A stretch of DNA of 64,000 nucleotides, taken from positions 1,240,001-1,304,000 of the forward strand of contig NZ_CP011371.1 of assembly GCF_001017435.1 (NCBI RefSeq), written 5' to 3'. Shown here in pieces: positions 43,282 through 52,623 of this stretch (position 1 is the stretch's first letter; every line of letters begins with the position of its first letter). The stretch is from Caldimonas brevitalea (GTDB lineage Bacteria > Pseudomonadota > Gammaproteobacteria > Burkholderiales > Burkholderiaceae_C). A model generated the notes under the pieces. The model ran no database searches and was not told the origin of the DNA. It saw only the letters and a program-made list of their open reading frames with translations. The position numbers and the translations under genes are program-made.

Positions 43282-45165
43282 TCAACGTGCGCCACGAGCG
43301 CTGGTGGCGCAGGCGGCGGTGGACAGCCCGAGGGCGGCTGCGGGACAGTCCGCAGTGGCGCGCTGGGTGGCTGCGACGGGGATCACCGGTGCCGGGACGG
43401 GCTGCTGCACGGGCTCGGACAGCGCAAGCCGGGCGGCCGGCTTGGCGGCGCCATAGGCCTGAGGCGCTGGGGTGGCCCCGGCAGGCGGTTCGATGCTCGG
43501 CACCGGAGCCGGCTTGGCCGGCTGGGCCACGCTGATCACCTTGGGCGTCAACAGGAACAGTCGTTCGCTGCGCGTCTTGACGTTTTCGTCGTGCCGGAAG
43601 GCGGCCCCGATCAGCGGGATGCGTGACAGTCCGGGCAGGCCGGTGCGACCCTTGCTGTCCGACTCCACCGAGATGCCGCCGACCAGCAGGCTTTCGCCTT
43701 CGCGGATGGTGGCCTCGGTACGGATTTCAGTGCGCTTGATGATGGGAACCTGATCCACCACGGCCCCCTCGAAGCTGCCGTCCTCGATGAACAAGGACAG
43801 CCGCACTTCACGGCGATCGGGCTGCATGACGATTTGCGGCAGCACCTCGAGCGAGGTGCCGGCCTCGATGGTGAACAGGTTGGCGTCGAGGTTGCCGGCG
43901 ACGCGCACCGAGGCCACCCGCTTGTCGACCATGCTCGCCATGCGATTGGCCGCGCCGAGCACCTTGGGGCGGGCGAGGATGCGAGCCTTGCCGTTGCCTT
44001 CGAGGGCCTTGATGCGGGTCAACAGGGCACGGCCCGCGTCGCCGACGACGGTGGTGATGTTCGCCCCGCCGAGCGCGGTGCTCGTGCCTTGACCGTTGGA
44101 CGCGGGAGCCCCCGGTGACACGGTGATGCGGCCGCGCCCTTCACGGGTGAAGTCCCATTCGATGCCGAGCGACTCGAACTCGTCGGTGCTGACATCAATG
44201 ATGGTGGCTTCGATTTCCACCAGATCCTGCGCCACGTCAAGCTGCTGGATCAACGTCTCGTACTGCTTCATGCGCTCGGGCATGGCACGGACGATGATGG
44301 AGTTGGTCGCCTCGTCGGCCTGGAAGAACGGCCGTTCGGGGTCGGCGTTGCCGCTGCCGCCCGACGACGGGTCGGTTTTGGCCGCCGGATTCGCCGAAGC
44401 GGACGGCGACGCTGCGGGGTAGTCCGGCGGCCTGATGCCGAACAGCTCTTCAGCCGAGCGCCGCTTGTCCACCGGGCTGGCGACAGGGGCGGCCACACCG
44501 CGACCCTTGCTCTCGCTGAGCCCGCTGCCAGAGCGCTCGTTGCCGCTGAAGATATTGTTAAGAGTGCTGGCGAGGCCGGGTATCCGGGTCGACCCGGACA
44601 TGCGGTCGGCGGCATAGGCGTACTTCAGCGGGAACACCTGGATGGCCTTGCCGATGCGGTCGCGGCTGCTGCGCTCGAGCGTGTCGATCACCGTGCTCAC
44701 CAGTTCGATGTGCCGCGGCGGCCCATAGGCCAGCAAGGTCTGCTCGGCTTCATTGAAGCGCAGCGGGAAACGGGCGTCGCCCAGGCCCAGCGACTTCAGC
44801 ATCTCGCGCACTTGGGCGCGGTCGTAACCCCGCATGCGGAAGACTCGGCTGGACATCGCCTTTGACGGATAGATGAACAAGGTGGTGCCGTCGAAGTACC
44901 AGATCACGCCGTATGTCCGGGACATCGCATTCAGGAACTCCTCGGGCTTGGCGTTGAACTCGGCGTTCACCGTGCCGGCCACGCCGTCGTCGATCACGAG
45001 CGGCAACGACTGGCTTGCGGCGAAGTCCTGAAACACTTCGTTGAGCTTCTTGCCGTCAGCCCGGTAGACGAAGCGCTTGTTTGAGAAGGCCGTCTCGCCG
45101 AAAGCTGGCGGGAGCGCTGCCGTGGCGAGCAAACAGCTTGCAATCAGCTTGGCGAGAAGTCGCAT
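43282..45165 (-). CDS. sctC: T3SS outer-membrane secretin SctC (HrcC)
   Basis: 627 residues: signal peptide (cleaved near PPAFGE), N0/N1 ring domains (FVYRADGKKLNEVFQDFAAS), long Ser/Pro insert, and the secretin core with ATIIDVSTDEFESLGIEW, RPKVLGAANRMASMVDKR, and EGESLLVGGI ... PGLSRIPLIGAAFRHDE. It forms the outer-membrane ring. The C-terminal extension after the secretin core is Ala/Pro-rich and carries CPAAALGLSTAAC, a cysteine motif shared with two other proteins in the window. First gene of the long minus-strand operon, behind a perfect PIP box. Confidence 0.96.
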   Translation of the reverse strand: MRLLAKLIASCLLATAALPPAFGETAFSNKRFVYRADGKKLNEVFQDFAASQSLPLVIDDGVAGTVNAEFNAKPEEFLNAMSRTYGVIWYFDGTTLFIYPSKAMSSRVFRMRGYDRAQVREMLKSLGLGDARFPLRFNEAEQTLLAYGPPRHIELVSTVIDTLERSSRDRIGKAIQVFPLKYAYAADRMSGSTRIPGLASTLNNIFSGNERSGSGLSESKGRGVAAPVASPVDKRRSAEELFGIRPPDYPAASPSASANPAAKTDPSSGGSGNADPERPFFQADEATNSIIVRAMPERMKQYETLIQQLDVAQDLVEIEATIIDVSTDEFESLGIEWDFTREGRGRITVSPGAPASNGQGTSTALGGANITTVVGDAGRALLTRIKALEGNGKARILARPKVLGAANRMASMVDKRVASVRVAGNLDANLFTIEAGTSLEVLPQIVMQPDRREVRLSLFIEDGSFEGAVVDQVPIIKRTEIRTEATIREGESLLVGGISVESDSKGRTGLPGLSRIPLIGAAFRHDENVKTRSERLFLLTPKVISVAQPAKPAPVPSIEPPAGATPAPQAYGAAKPAARLALSEPVQQPVPAPVIPVAATQRATADCPAAALGLSTAACATSARGAR

Positions 45166-45585
45166 GACGTCTTATGTCCTGGTTAGATCGGGGGTGCCGG
45201 GTGTTGCAAAAGGCACCGAACCCATGGACGTAAGAGTAGGTCTGGCGAGCGTCTCGCCCGGTGTGAAAGGCGAAGCGGACAGCGGACGGGCGAAGTGCCG
45301 TTCGGCCCATTTCGGCGACCGCGCTTCGGTCCGTTGGAACCAGTTTCATTGCGGTCACGGATTCGGGTGTACGCTCATGCAACTTCTTGGACGGTTGAGA
45401 TTTGGGATGCCTCACACCACTTCGACGCTGCCACCCTGGTCGGTGCCTGTTGATCTGCTGTATCGGTTCGTGGCCCTCATCGGCACACGAGGTGCGGATG
45501 ACCTGCGCGGCTCCGTTCGGGCTGTGACGTCGGGCCGGTGGCGCAAGGCTTCTGTCCATCCGATGGTTGTGTTGCGAGACCTGCG
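45166..45585. other. 420-base divergent region between sctC and the Ser/Thr kinase gene
   Basis: Contains the hrpII/PIP promoter of sctC at 45233-45294. The right 290 bases would hold the kinase promoter; I see no PIP box in that direction and no convincing gene. Confidence 0.7.
45233..45294 (-). promoter_or_regulatory. Perfect hrpII/PIP box and -10 of the sctC operon
   Basis: Minus strand: TTCGC (45294-45290), exactly 15 bases, TTCGC (45274-45270), exactly 31 bases, then TACTCT (45238-45233) matching YANNNT. This is the full architecture of a HrpB/HrpX-dependent promoter. The -10 lies 67 bases before the sctC start codon. Confidence 0.92.
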
Positions 45586-46986
45586 ATGAGCCATCCACAG
45601 CAGCTCGGCAAATACCTGATCACGGGGCTCGTGGGCGAGGGCGCGATGGGCATCGTCTATCGCGGACTCGATCCGGTGATCAAGCGCACGGTCGCGATCA
45701 AGATGCTGCGGCAGCGCCTGATCGAACAGGGCGCCGCCGGCGCGTCGCTCGCCGCGCGCTTCCGCAACGAGGCCCAGGCCGCGGGGCGCTTGATGCACTC
45801 CGGCATCGTCGCGGTGCACGACTATGGTGAAGATGCTCTCGGACCGTATATCGTGATGGAGTACGTCGAAGGAGCGACGCTGCGCGACCATCTGCGACAG
45901 CAGCGGCGCTTCGACGATGCCGAGATCGTCGGGCTGATGGGACAGTTGCTCGACGCCTTGCACTACGCCCACGAACAGGGCGTGTGGCACCGCGACATCA
46001 AGCCGGCCAATCTGATCCTCACGCCCGCCGGGCGGTTGAAGGTGGCCGACTTCGGGATTGCCCGCATCGAGACGGTCGGCCTGACGCAGGTGAGTTCGTC
46101 GATCGGCACGCCCGGGCACATGGCGCCCGAGCAGTACACCGGCGACCAGGTGGACCGTCGTGCCGATATCTTCGCCTGCGGTGTCCTGCTCTATCAGTTG
46201 TTGACCGCGCGCTCGCCCTTCGGCGGCAGCAACGAGAACGTGATGTTCCAGACCCTCAACAGCGATCCGATGCCGCCGTCGAGGGTCAGCAGTGCCGAGC
46301 GACCGGGTTGGTTCGATGCGCTGGTCGCGACGGCGATGGCCAAGCGGCCCGAGGACCGCTATCCCACCGCGCTGCTGTTCAAGCAAGCCTTGCTCAGCCG
46401 TGGGCGCGCCGTGCTCGACATCGAGATGCCGGTGACGCAGGTGCCGCCACCGCCGCCCCGCTTTGTCGCGACGCCTGCGAATGAAACGGCGGAGCCCGGC
46501 AGTGCACACCCGAGCAGCGCGTCCGGCAGCCGCTGGAACCCCGACACCCTGTCGCGTTTCGAGAGCGAGCTGGCCTTGATGCTGGGCCCGCTGGCGCGCG
46601 TGCTGGTGCGGCGCGCCGCCAAGGAGTCGACCGACGTGGCGTCGCTGCGCACGCGGCTGGCCGCTGAACTGACCACCGCAGGTGAACGTGACAGCTTCTT
46701 GCGCCGCACCGAAGGCACGCCGGTGGCGGCGGGCGGCACCTTCGGCAGTCAAGGCAGTGGCGGCGCGACGCGGCGTCACGACGACACCCTGATCGGCGAA
46801 AACGTGGTGCGGCGTGCGGAGCGGGCGCTTGCGCACCATGTCGGCCCGATCGCCCGGGTGCTGACGGCGCAGGCCGCGGCCCAAGCCCAGTCGCGCCAGG
46901 ACTTCTTCGCGCGCCTGCTGGATCACGTCGAAACGGATGCGGGCCGCCATCAGTTGCGACAGGCGCTGCAGCAACTGGGGTCCTGA
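45586..46986 (+). CDS. Ser/Thr protein kinase with duplicated C-terminal domain
   Basis: 466 residues. Complete Hanks-type kinase: Gly loop GEGAMG (17-22), catalytic Lys39, HRDIKPANLI (135-144), DFG (155-157), APEQ (180-183). It should be active. It has no membrane helix. After a Pro-rich linker there are two copies of a 55-residue helical domain (about 320-373, LGPLARVLVRRAA; and 405-460, VGPIARVLTAQAA), the same repeat found in the SulP protein at 10531-12906. It is divergent from sctC, so it is probably connected with T3SS control. The start MSHPQQ at 45586 is preferred; the frame upstream lacks kinase-like sequence. Confidence 0.93.
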   Translation: MSHPQQLGKYLITGLVGEGAMGIVYRGLDPVIKRTVAIKMLRQRLIEQGAAGASLAARFRNEAQAAGRLMHSGIVAVHDYGEDALGPYIVMEYVEGATLRDHLRQQRRFDDAEIVGLMGQLLDALHYAHEQGVWHRDIKPANLILTPAGRLKVADFGIARIETVGLTQVSSSIGTPGHMAPEQYTGDQVDRRADIFACGVLLYQLLTARSPFGGSNENVMFQTLNSDPMPPSRVSSAERPGWFDALVATAMAKRPEDRYPTALLFKQALLSRGRAVLDIEMPVTQVPPPPPRFVATPANETAEPGSAHPSSASGSRWNPDTLSRFESELALMLGPLARVLVRRAAKESTDVASLRTRLAAELTTAGERDSFLRRTEGTPVAAGGTFGSQGSGGATRRHDDTLIGENVVRRAERALAHHVGPIARVLTAQAAAQAQSRQDFFARLLDHVETDAGRHQLRQALQQLGS

Positions 46987-47128
46987 GGCCGGGTAAGGGC
47001 GTGCCGGTCGGCCGGCCGTCGCCCTGCAGGTGCCGGCGCCTGCGCGGCCGTGCTCGCCGCTGTCCCCGACGACCATCTGCCTGAACGGCGCAGGGATACC
47101 GTGCGCCGCCGGCGAACCTGCTTCTATA

Positions 47129-47144
47129 CTGTATATATATACAG
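47129..47144. promoter_or_regulatory. LexA (SOS) box of the imuA operon
   Basis: CTGTATATATATACAG, a perfect palindrome identical to the gammaproteobacterial-type LexA consensus CTG-N10-CAG with alternating TA. It lies 11 bases before the imuA start, where LexA would block transcription. Confidence 0.93.
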
Positions 47145-47154
47145 TTCGTATGCC

Positions 47155-48069
47155 ATGTTCGCCTTCGCCCACCGTCCATCGCCGCCGTCTTCTTCTTCTG
47201 GTGCTGCACCTGCAGTGCCGGCGGCGCCTGCGCAGCCGCGGTTGTCGATCGAGGCCTTGCAGGACCAGTTGGGCCCGGCGATGTGGCGCGGCGACCACCT
47301 GGCCGGCAGCGGTGAGCCGACGCTGCCGACCGGCCACGCCGCGCTGGACCGGGAACTGCCGGGCGGCGGATGGCCGAGCCGGTCGTTGACGGAAGTGCTG
47401 ATCACACCCGGGGCGGCCTGCGAATGGCGGCTGCTCGGGCCGGGTCTGCCGGCCTGGCTGCACCCGGGTCGCGTCCTGGTGCTGGTCGGTGCGCCCGCCG
47501 TCCCCCGTCTGCAGCCTTTTGCCGCCGGCCTGCAAGCGACCGGGCTCGACAGCCGCCAGCTGCTGTGGCTGCGCGAGCTGGCACCGACCGAAGCTTTGTG
47601 GGCCGCCGAGCAGGCGCTGCATTGCCGCGATAGCGCAGCCGTGCTGGCCTGGCTGCCTGTGGCGCGCCCCGAAGCACTGCGCCGGCTGCACGCGCACGCC
47701 CAGCTCGCCCAGGTGCCCTTGTTCGTGTTCCGCCCCGCGCGCGCGCAGCAGCAGGCTTCGGCGGCACCGCTGCGCTTGCGGGTCGAACCGGCAACGTCGC
47801 CGTGCACGTTGTCGGTGCGCTTGCTGAAGCGGCGCGGGCCGTCGCGGCCGGACCCGATCGAGCTGCCGGCCCTGCCGCCCGGGTTGGCACCGGTGGTGGC
47901 GGTCAAGCTGCGCGCCGCGCTGTCCCGGCGCATGCCGCCCGTCGTGGCCGCGGTCGGCCCCGCGGGGGGCGCCAGCCCGCCGGCCCACTCCCCCGCACCG
48001 TCCCGTGAGGTGTCGTCCGATGCCGTATTGGTTGGCCCTCGTTTGCCCGCCGTCAGCGAGCCGGCCTGA
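47155..48069 (+). CDS. imuA: Translesion synthesis accessory protein ImuA
   Basis: 304 residues, RecA/SulA-like. LPTGHAALDRELPGGGWPSR and the region LVLVGAPAVPRLQPFAAGL are typical of ImuA. It works with ImuB and DnaE2 in damage-induced mutagenesis. The start MFAFAHR at 47155 lies just after the LexA box; the longer frame would put the operator in the coding region. Overlaps imuB by 50 bases. Confidence 0.9.
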   Translation: MFAFAHRPSPPSSSSGAAPAVPAAPAQPRLSIEALQDQLGPAMWRGDHLAGSGEPTLPTGHAALDRELPGGGWPSRSLTEVLITPGAACEWRLLGPGLPAWLHPGRVLVLVGAPAVPRLQPFAAGLQATGLDSRQLLWLRELAPTEALWAAEQALHCRDSAAVLAWLPVARPEALRRLHAHAQLAQVPLFVFRPARAQQQASAAPLRLRVEPATSPCTLSVRLLKRRGPSRPDPIELPALPPGLAPVVAVKLRAALSRRMPPVVAAVGPAGGASPPAHSPAPSREVSSDAVLVGPRLPAVSEPA

Positions 48070-49399
48070 GCCGCTGCCGCCGGGCTCCGCACCGCTTGGG
48101 CGTGGCCTTGGCGAGTCGCAGCAGCAGGCGCTCGGGTGGTGGGCGCTGCAGTTCACACCGCGCGTGTGCCACGTCGATGAGGCGGTGTTGATGGAGGTGC
48201 AGTCAAGCCTGCGCCTGTTCGGTGGGGCGCGCGCCTTGTGCGAGCGTGTCATGCGCGAAGCGGTCGAGCTCGGTGCGAGCCAGGTGGGGCGGGGGCCGAC
48301 CGCGCTCGCGGCATTGGCCTTCGCCCGCACGGTGCCGGGGACCCGCCCCACGCGGGGGCCAGCGGCGCACAGTTGGGCCGAACGCCTGGACACCTTGCCG
48401 CTCGGTGCCTTGACCGCCGCGGCCTTGCACGAGCCGCTGCTCGCACGTCTGGGCTGTCGCACGCTGGGCCAGCTGCGCGCCTTGCCGCGTACCGGGCTGG
48501 CGCGCCGTTGCGGCGCGGCGCTGCTGGAAGCGCTCGACCAGGCCTATGGCGTGCGACCCGAGCGCTGGGACTGGCTGCGGCTGCCCGAGGTGTTCGACAC
48601 CCGGTTGGAACTGCCCGGGCGCGTCGAAGAGGCGGGCGCACTGATGTTCGGCGCGCGCCGTCTGGTGCTGCAGATGTGCGGCTGGCTCGCGGCCCGGCAT
48701 GCTGGCGTGCGGCATTTCGTGCTGGGCTGGCGTCACGACTTCCATCGGCCGGGCACGGACGACGCCGGCGAGCTGGTGGTGCGCACCGCCGAGATCACGC
48801 GCCAGCCCGAGCACTTGTGCCGCCTGCTCGGCGAACTGTTGTCGCGGGTGCAGCTCGACGGGCCGGTCGGCGAATTGAGTTTGCGCGCGGACACGGTCGA
48901 GCCGCTGGCACCGCACAGCGCGGCGCTGGCGCTCGAGGCCGGTGCCGCGGCGCCGCGCGACGGGGAGTCGCTGGCGCAACTGGTCGAGCGGCTGACGGCG
49001 CGCCTTGGGGCCGAGCGGGTGGTGCGGCCGCAGCTCGTGTCCGACCACCGGCCGGAGTCGATGCAGCACTGGCGCGCTGCGGCCACTGGCGAGGCGCCGC
49101 GACCGCTGCCCGCAGGCGCGCTGCCGTCGCCTTTGCCGGGCTGGCTGCTGTGTTGCCCCGAGCCGCTGGCCGTGCGGCGCGATCTGCCGCAGCACGGCGG
49201 CGCGCTGCAGCTGCTGGCCGGTCCCCATCGTGTCGACGCCGGCTGGTGGGAGGTCGAGGCTGGGCCGGGCGCCGTGGCGCGCGACTACTACATTGCGGCT
49301 GATCAGCGCGGCAGCCTGCTGTGGATCTACCGCGAGCGCGTTTCGGCCGCAGCCGATGCGGGCGCCGCGGGCTGGTTTCTGCACGGCGTGTTCGGGTGA
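48020..49399 (+). CDS. imuB: Y-family polymerase-like protein ImuB
   Basis: 459 residues from ATG 48020; an upstream in-frame start at 48005 would add five. The Y-family fold is visible (FTPRVCHVDEAVLMEVQSSL then RLFGG, helix-hairpin-helix LGCRTLGQLRALPRTGLARR), but the catalytic acidic palm residues of DinB/UmuC are absent, as in other ImuB proteins. It serves as the clamp-binding hub of the mutasome. Last 60 residues (RDYYIAADQRGSLLWIYRER) are the ImuB C-terminal domain. Confidence 0.92.
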   Translation: MPYWLALVCPPSASRPEPLPPGSAPLGRGLGESQQQALGWWALQFTPRVCHVDEAVLMEVQSSLRLFGGARALCERVMREAVELGASQVGRGPTALAALAFARTVPGTRPTRGPAAHSWAERLDTLPLGALTAAALHEPLLARLGCRTLGQLRALPRTGLARRCGAALLEALDQAYGVRPERWDWLRLPEVFDTRLELPGRVEEAGALMFGARRLVLQMCGWLAARHAGVRHFVLGWRHDFHRPGTDDAGELVVRTAEITRQPEHLCRLLGELLSRVQLDGPVGELSLRADTVEPLAPHSAALALEAGAAAPRDGESLAQLVERLTARLGAERVVRPQLVSDHRPESMQHWRAAATGEAPRPLPAGALPSPLPGWLLCCPEPLAVRRDLPQHGGALQLLAGPHRVDAGWWEVEAGPGAVARDYYIAADQRGSLLWIYRERVSAAADAGAAGWFLHGVFG

Positions 49400-49408
49400 G
49401 GGCGGCAC

Positions 49409-52400
49409 ATGCGAGAGTCGCACCTGTTGCCGCGCTACGCCGAGCTGCACTGTCTCAGCAACTTCAGCTTCCAGCGTGGCGCCTCGCATCCGGGCGAGCT
49501 GGTCGAGCGGGCAGCGGCGCTCGGATACGACGCGCTGGCGCTGACCGATGAATGCTCGTTGGCCGGGGTCGTGCGCGCCTACCAGAGCCTGCTCGACCTG
49601 CAGCGCGAAGCGCGCGAACAAGGCCGTCCGCCGCCGACGCTGCAATTGCTCACCGGCAGCGAGTTCGCCGTGTCGGGCGACTCGCCTTTTCGCCTGGTGG
49701 TGCTGGCCTGCAACCGCAACGGCTACGGCAACCTGAGCGAGTTCATCACGCGCTTGCGGCGCGCGAGCCCGAAGGGGCACTACAAGCTGGAGTGGTCGCA
49801 ACTGCTGCCCTCGCGGTTGCACGACACGGTGGTGCTGCTGGTGCCCGAGCGCAGCGCCAGCTTCGACACGGTCCACGCGCAGGCGCGCTGGTTCCAGCGG
49901 CAATTCGACGGCCGCGCCTGGCTCGCCGTCGAGCTGCTGCTGCAGGCCGACGACACCGCCTGGTTGCACAAGCTGCGCGAGGTGAGCCGCCTCACCGGCC
50001 TGCCGCTGGTGGCGGCGGGCGACGTGCACCTGCATGTGCGCTCACGCAAGCCGTTGCAGGACGTGCTGACCGCGATACGCCTCGGGCGGCCGGTGCGCGA
50101 GTGCGGCACGGCGCTGCAGCCCAATGCCGAGCGGCATCTGCGCACGCGGCTGCGGCTGGCACAGGTTTACCCGCCAGATTTGCTGGCCGCCACGCAAGAC
50201 GTCGCGGCGCGCTGCAGCTTCAGCCTCGGAGAACTGCGCTACGAATACCCCGAGGAGGTGGTACCGCCCGGGCAGACGGCCGCATCGTACTTGCGGCAGG
50301 TGACGGACGAGGGGGTGCGCCGACGCTTTCCGGACGGCCTGCCCGACAAGGTGCGGGCCGCGATCGAGAAAGAGCTGGCGCTGATCGGCGAGAAGGGCTA
50401 CGAGAAATACTTCCTGACGGTCTACGACATCGTCAACCATGCGCGCTCGCAAGGCATCCTGTGCCAGGGGCGCGGCTCGGCGGCTAATTCGGCGGTGTGC
50501 TACTGCCTGGGCATCACCGAGATCGACCCGGCCCGCAACGAACTGCTGTTCGAACGCTTCATCAGCCGCGAACGCGACGAGCCGCCCGACATCGACGTCG
50601 ACTTCGAGCACCAGCGGCGCGAGGAGGTGATCCAGTACCTCTATCGCAAATACGGGCGCGAACGCACGGCGCTCACCGCGACCGTCATCTGCTACCGCTC
50701 GCGCAGCGCGATACGCGATGTCGGCAAGGCGCTCGGCTTCGACGAGGCCCACATCGACCGGCTGGCCAAGGACCACCACTGGTGGGACAGCCCCGACGTG
50801 ATGGCCGAACGGCTGGCTGTGCTGGGCCTGTCGCCGGACGACCGGCGGGTGCAACAGTGGATCGCGCTGACGCGCCAGCTCAAGGGCTTCCCGCGCCACC
50901 TGAGCCAGCACACCGGCGGCTTCGTGATCGCACGCGGCAAGTTGAGCCGGATCGTGCCGATCGAAAACGCCGCGATGGCCGACCGCTCGGTGATCGAATG
51001 GGACAAGGACGACCTCGACACGCTGGGCCTGATGAAGGTGGACGTGCTGGCTTTGGGCATGTTGAGCGTGCTGCGTCGCGCGCTCGACTTCATCGGGCAA
51101 CGGCGCGGTGCGCTGTTCCGCCTGCAGGACATCCCCGATCACGACGCGCCGACCTACGAGATGATTTGCCGCGCCGACACGGTAGGCGTGTTCCAGATCG
51201 AGAGCCGCGCCCAGCAGAGCATGCTGCCGCGCTTGAAGCCGCGCGAGTTCTACGACCTGGTGGTGGAAGTCGCGATCGTCCGCCCCGGCCCGATCCAGGG
51301 CGGCATGGTGCACCCCTATTTGAAGCGGCGCGAGAAAGACGAACAACGGCGGCGCGCCGGACTGCCGCGGCCCCCATTGGAGTCGGCGCAACTGGAAGAG
51401 GCGCTCGGCCGCACGCTGGGCGTGCCGATCTTCCAGGAGCAGGTGATGCAGCTGTGCATCTTGTGCGCCGGCTTCACGCCCGGCGAAGCCGACCGGCTGC
51501 GCCGCGCGATGGCGGCCTGGAAGCGGCACGGCGACGTGATGCCGTTCCAGGACAAGATCCTGAACGGCATGACCGAACGCGGCTACAAGCGCGAGTTCGC
51601 GGAGCAGATCTTCGAGCAGATCAAGGGGTTCGGCGAATACGGCTTTCCCGAGAGCCACGCCGCCTCGTTTGCGCTGCTGGCCTATGCGAGCAGCTGGATC
51701 AAATGCCATGAGCCCGCGGCCTTTCTCGCGGCCCTGCTCAACTCACAACCGATGGGGTTTTACTCGGCGAGCCAGCTGGTGCAGGACGCGCGTCGGCATG
51801 ACGTGCAGGTGCTGCCGGTCGACGTGCAGCACAGCGACCACGATTGCACGCTCGAAGGGCTGCAGGGCGGCCCGGCGCCGTCGCCGCTCGGGCCGGTGCG
51901 CCTGGGCCTGCGGCTGGTGGGTGGCTTGTCGGAGGCCGCGGCGCGACGCATCGAGCAGGCACGCCGACAAGCACCCTTCGAAGATGTGCAGGACCTGGCC
52001 CGGCGCGCCTCGCTCGACCCGCACGAGCTGAAGCGGCTGGCCGGTGCCGACGCGCTGGCCAGCCTCGCCGGCCATCGGCGCCAACAGGTCTGGCAGGCGG
52101 CGGCCTGGTTGCCCGCACCGGCCTTGCTCGACGACGCGCCGGTGGTCGAAGCGCCGCTGGCGCTGTCGGCCGCGCCCGAAGGCGAAGAAATCGTGTTCGA
52201 CCATGCCGCGCTCAAGCTCAGCCTGCGGCGCCATCCGCTCGCCTTGCTGCGTCCGGCGCTGGCGTCGCGCCGGCTGATGAGCGCGGCCCAGCTGCAGGCG
52301 CTGGCCGACCGGCGGCTCGCGCGCGCCTGCGGCATCGTCACGATGCGCCAGCAGCCCGGCACCGCCAACGGCACGGTGTTCGTCTCACTCGAAGACGAAA

Positions 52401-52594
52401 CCGGGTCGGTCAACGTGATCGTCTGGCCGCGGCTGCGCGAGCGTTATCGCACGGCGCTGCTGCACGCGCGTTTGCTCGCGGTGTACGGCGTGTGGCAGCA
52501 GCAGGACGCCGTCACGCACCTGATCGCGCAGCACCTCGAAGACCTGACGCCACTGCTGGGCCGGCTCGCGACCGAGAGTCGCGATTTCCATTGA
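49409..52594 (+). CDS. dnaE2: Error-prone DNA polymerase DnaE2 (ImuC)
   Basis: 1061 residues, C-family polymerase. N-terminal PHP domain (YAELHCLSNFSFQRGASHPG), palm motifs with PPDIDVDFEH and the block GFPRHLSQHTGGFVIARG, finger region, helix-hairpin-helix, and a C-terminal OB fold (RACGIVTMRQQPGTANGTVF). Shorter than replicative DnaE because the tail is missing. It copies past lesions under SOS. Nine bases after imuB in the LexA-controlled operon. Confidence 0.96.
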   Translation: MRESHLLPRYAELHCLSNFSFQRGASHPGELVERAAALGYDALALTDECSLAGVVRAYQSLLDLQREAREQGRPPPTLQLLTGSEFAVSGDSPFRLVVLACNRNGYGNLSEFITRLRRASPKGHYKLEWSQLLPSRLHDTVVLLVPERSASFDTVHAQARWFQRQFDGRAWLAVELLLQADDTAWLHKLREVSRLTGLPLVAAGDVHLHVRSRKPLQDVLTAIRLGRPVRECGTALQPNAERHLRTRLRLAQVYPPDLLAATQDVAARCSFSLGELRYEYPEEVVPPGQTAASYLRQVTDEGVRRRFPDGLPDKVRAAIEKELALIGEKGYEKYFLTVYDIVNHARSQGILCQGRGSAANSAVCYCLGITEIDPARNELLFERFISRERDEPPDIDVDFEHQRREEVIQYLYRKYGRERTALTATVICYRSRSAIRDVGKALGFDEAHIDRLAKDHHWWDSPDVMAERLAVLGLSPDDRRVQQWIALTRQLKGFPRHLSQHTGGFVIARGKLSRIVPIENAAMADRSVIEWDKDDLDTLGLMKVDVLALGMLSVLRRALDFIGQRRGALFRLQDIPDHDAPTYEMICRADTVGVFQIESRAQQSMLPRLKPREFYDLVVEVAIVRPGPIQGGMVHPYLKRREKDEQRRRAGLPRPPLESAQLEEALGRTLGVPIFQEQVMQLCILCAGFTPGEADRLRRAMAAWKRHGDVMPFQDKILNGMTERGYKREFAEQIFEQIKGFGEYGFPESHAASFALLAYASSWIKCHEPAAFLAALLNSQPMGFYSASQLVQDARRHDVQVLPVDVQHSDHDCTLEGLQGGPAPSPLGPVRLGLRLVGGLSEAAARRIEQARRQAPFEDVQDLARRASLDPHELKRLAGADALASLAGHRRQQVWQAAAWLPAPALLDDAPVVEAPLALSAAPEGEEIVFDHAALKLSLRRHPLALLRPALASRRLMSAAQLQALADRRLARACGIVTMRQQPGTANGTVFVSLEDETGSVNVIVWPRLRERYRTALLHARLLAVYGVWQQQDAVTHLIAQHLEDLTPLLGRLATESRDFH

Positions 52595-52623
52595 GAGGGG
52601 TGCGCGGGTAGGCCGCGGCCGGG

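Noticed and set aside
22595..45165. T3SS as a flagellar export cluster
   Set aside because: A secretin (sctC), HrpB1, HpaB and PIP boxes are present and no flagellin, hook or rod genes occur, so it is a virulence-type system.
45301..45360. TTCGG repeats as a plus-strand PIP box for the Ser/Thr kinase
   Set aside because: The TTCGG copies are spaced 5 and 9 bases (19 between outer ones), not 15, and no YANNNT follows at the right distance.
45412..48462. 1016-codon minus-strand open frame
   Set aside because: Antisense to the Ser/Thr kinase, imuA and imuB, all of which have clear domains. Low-complexity Arg/Ala/Gly translation.
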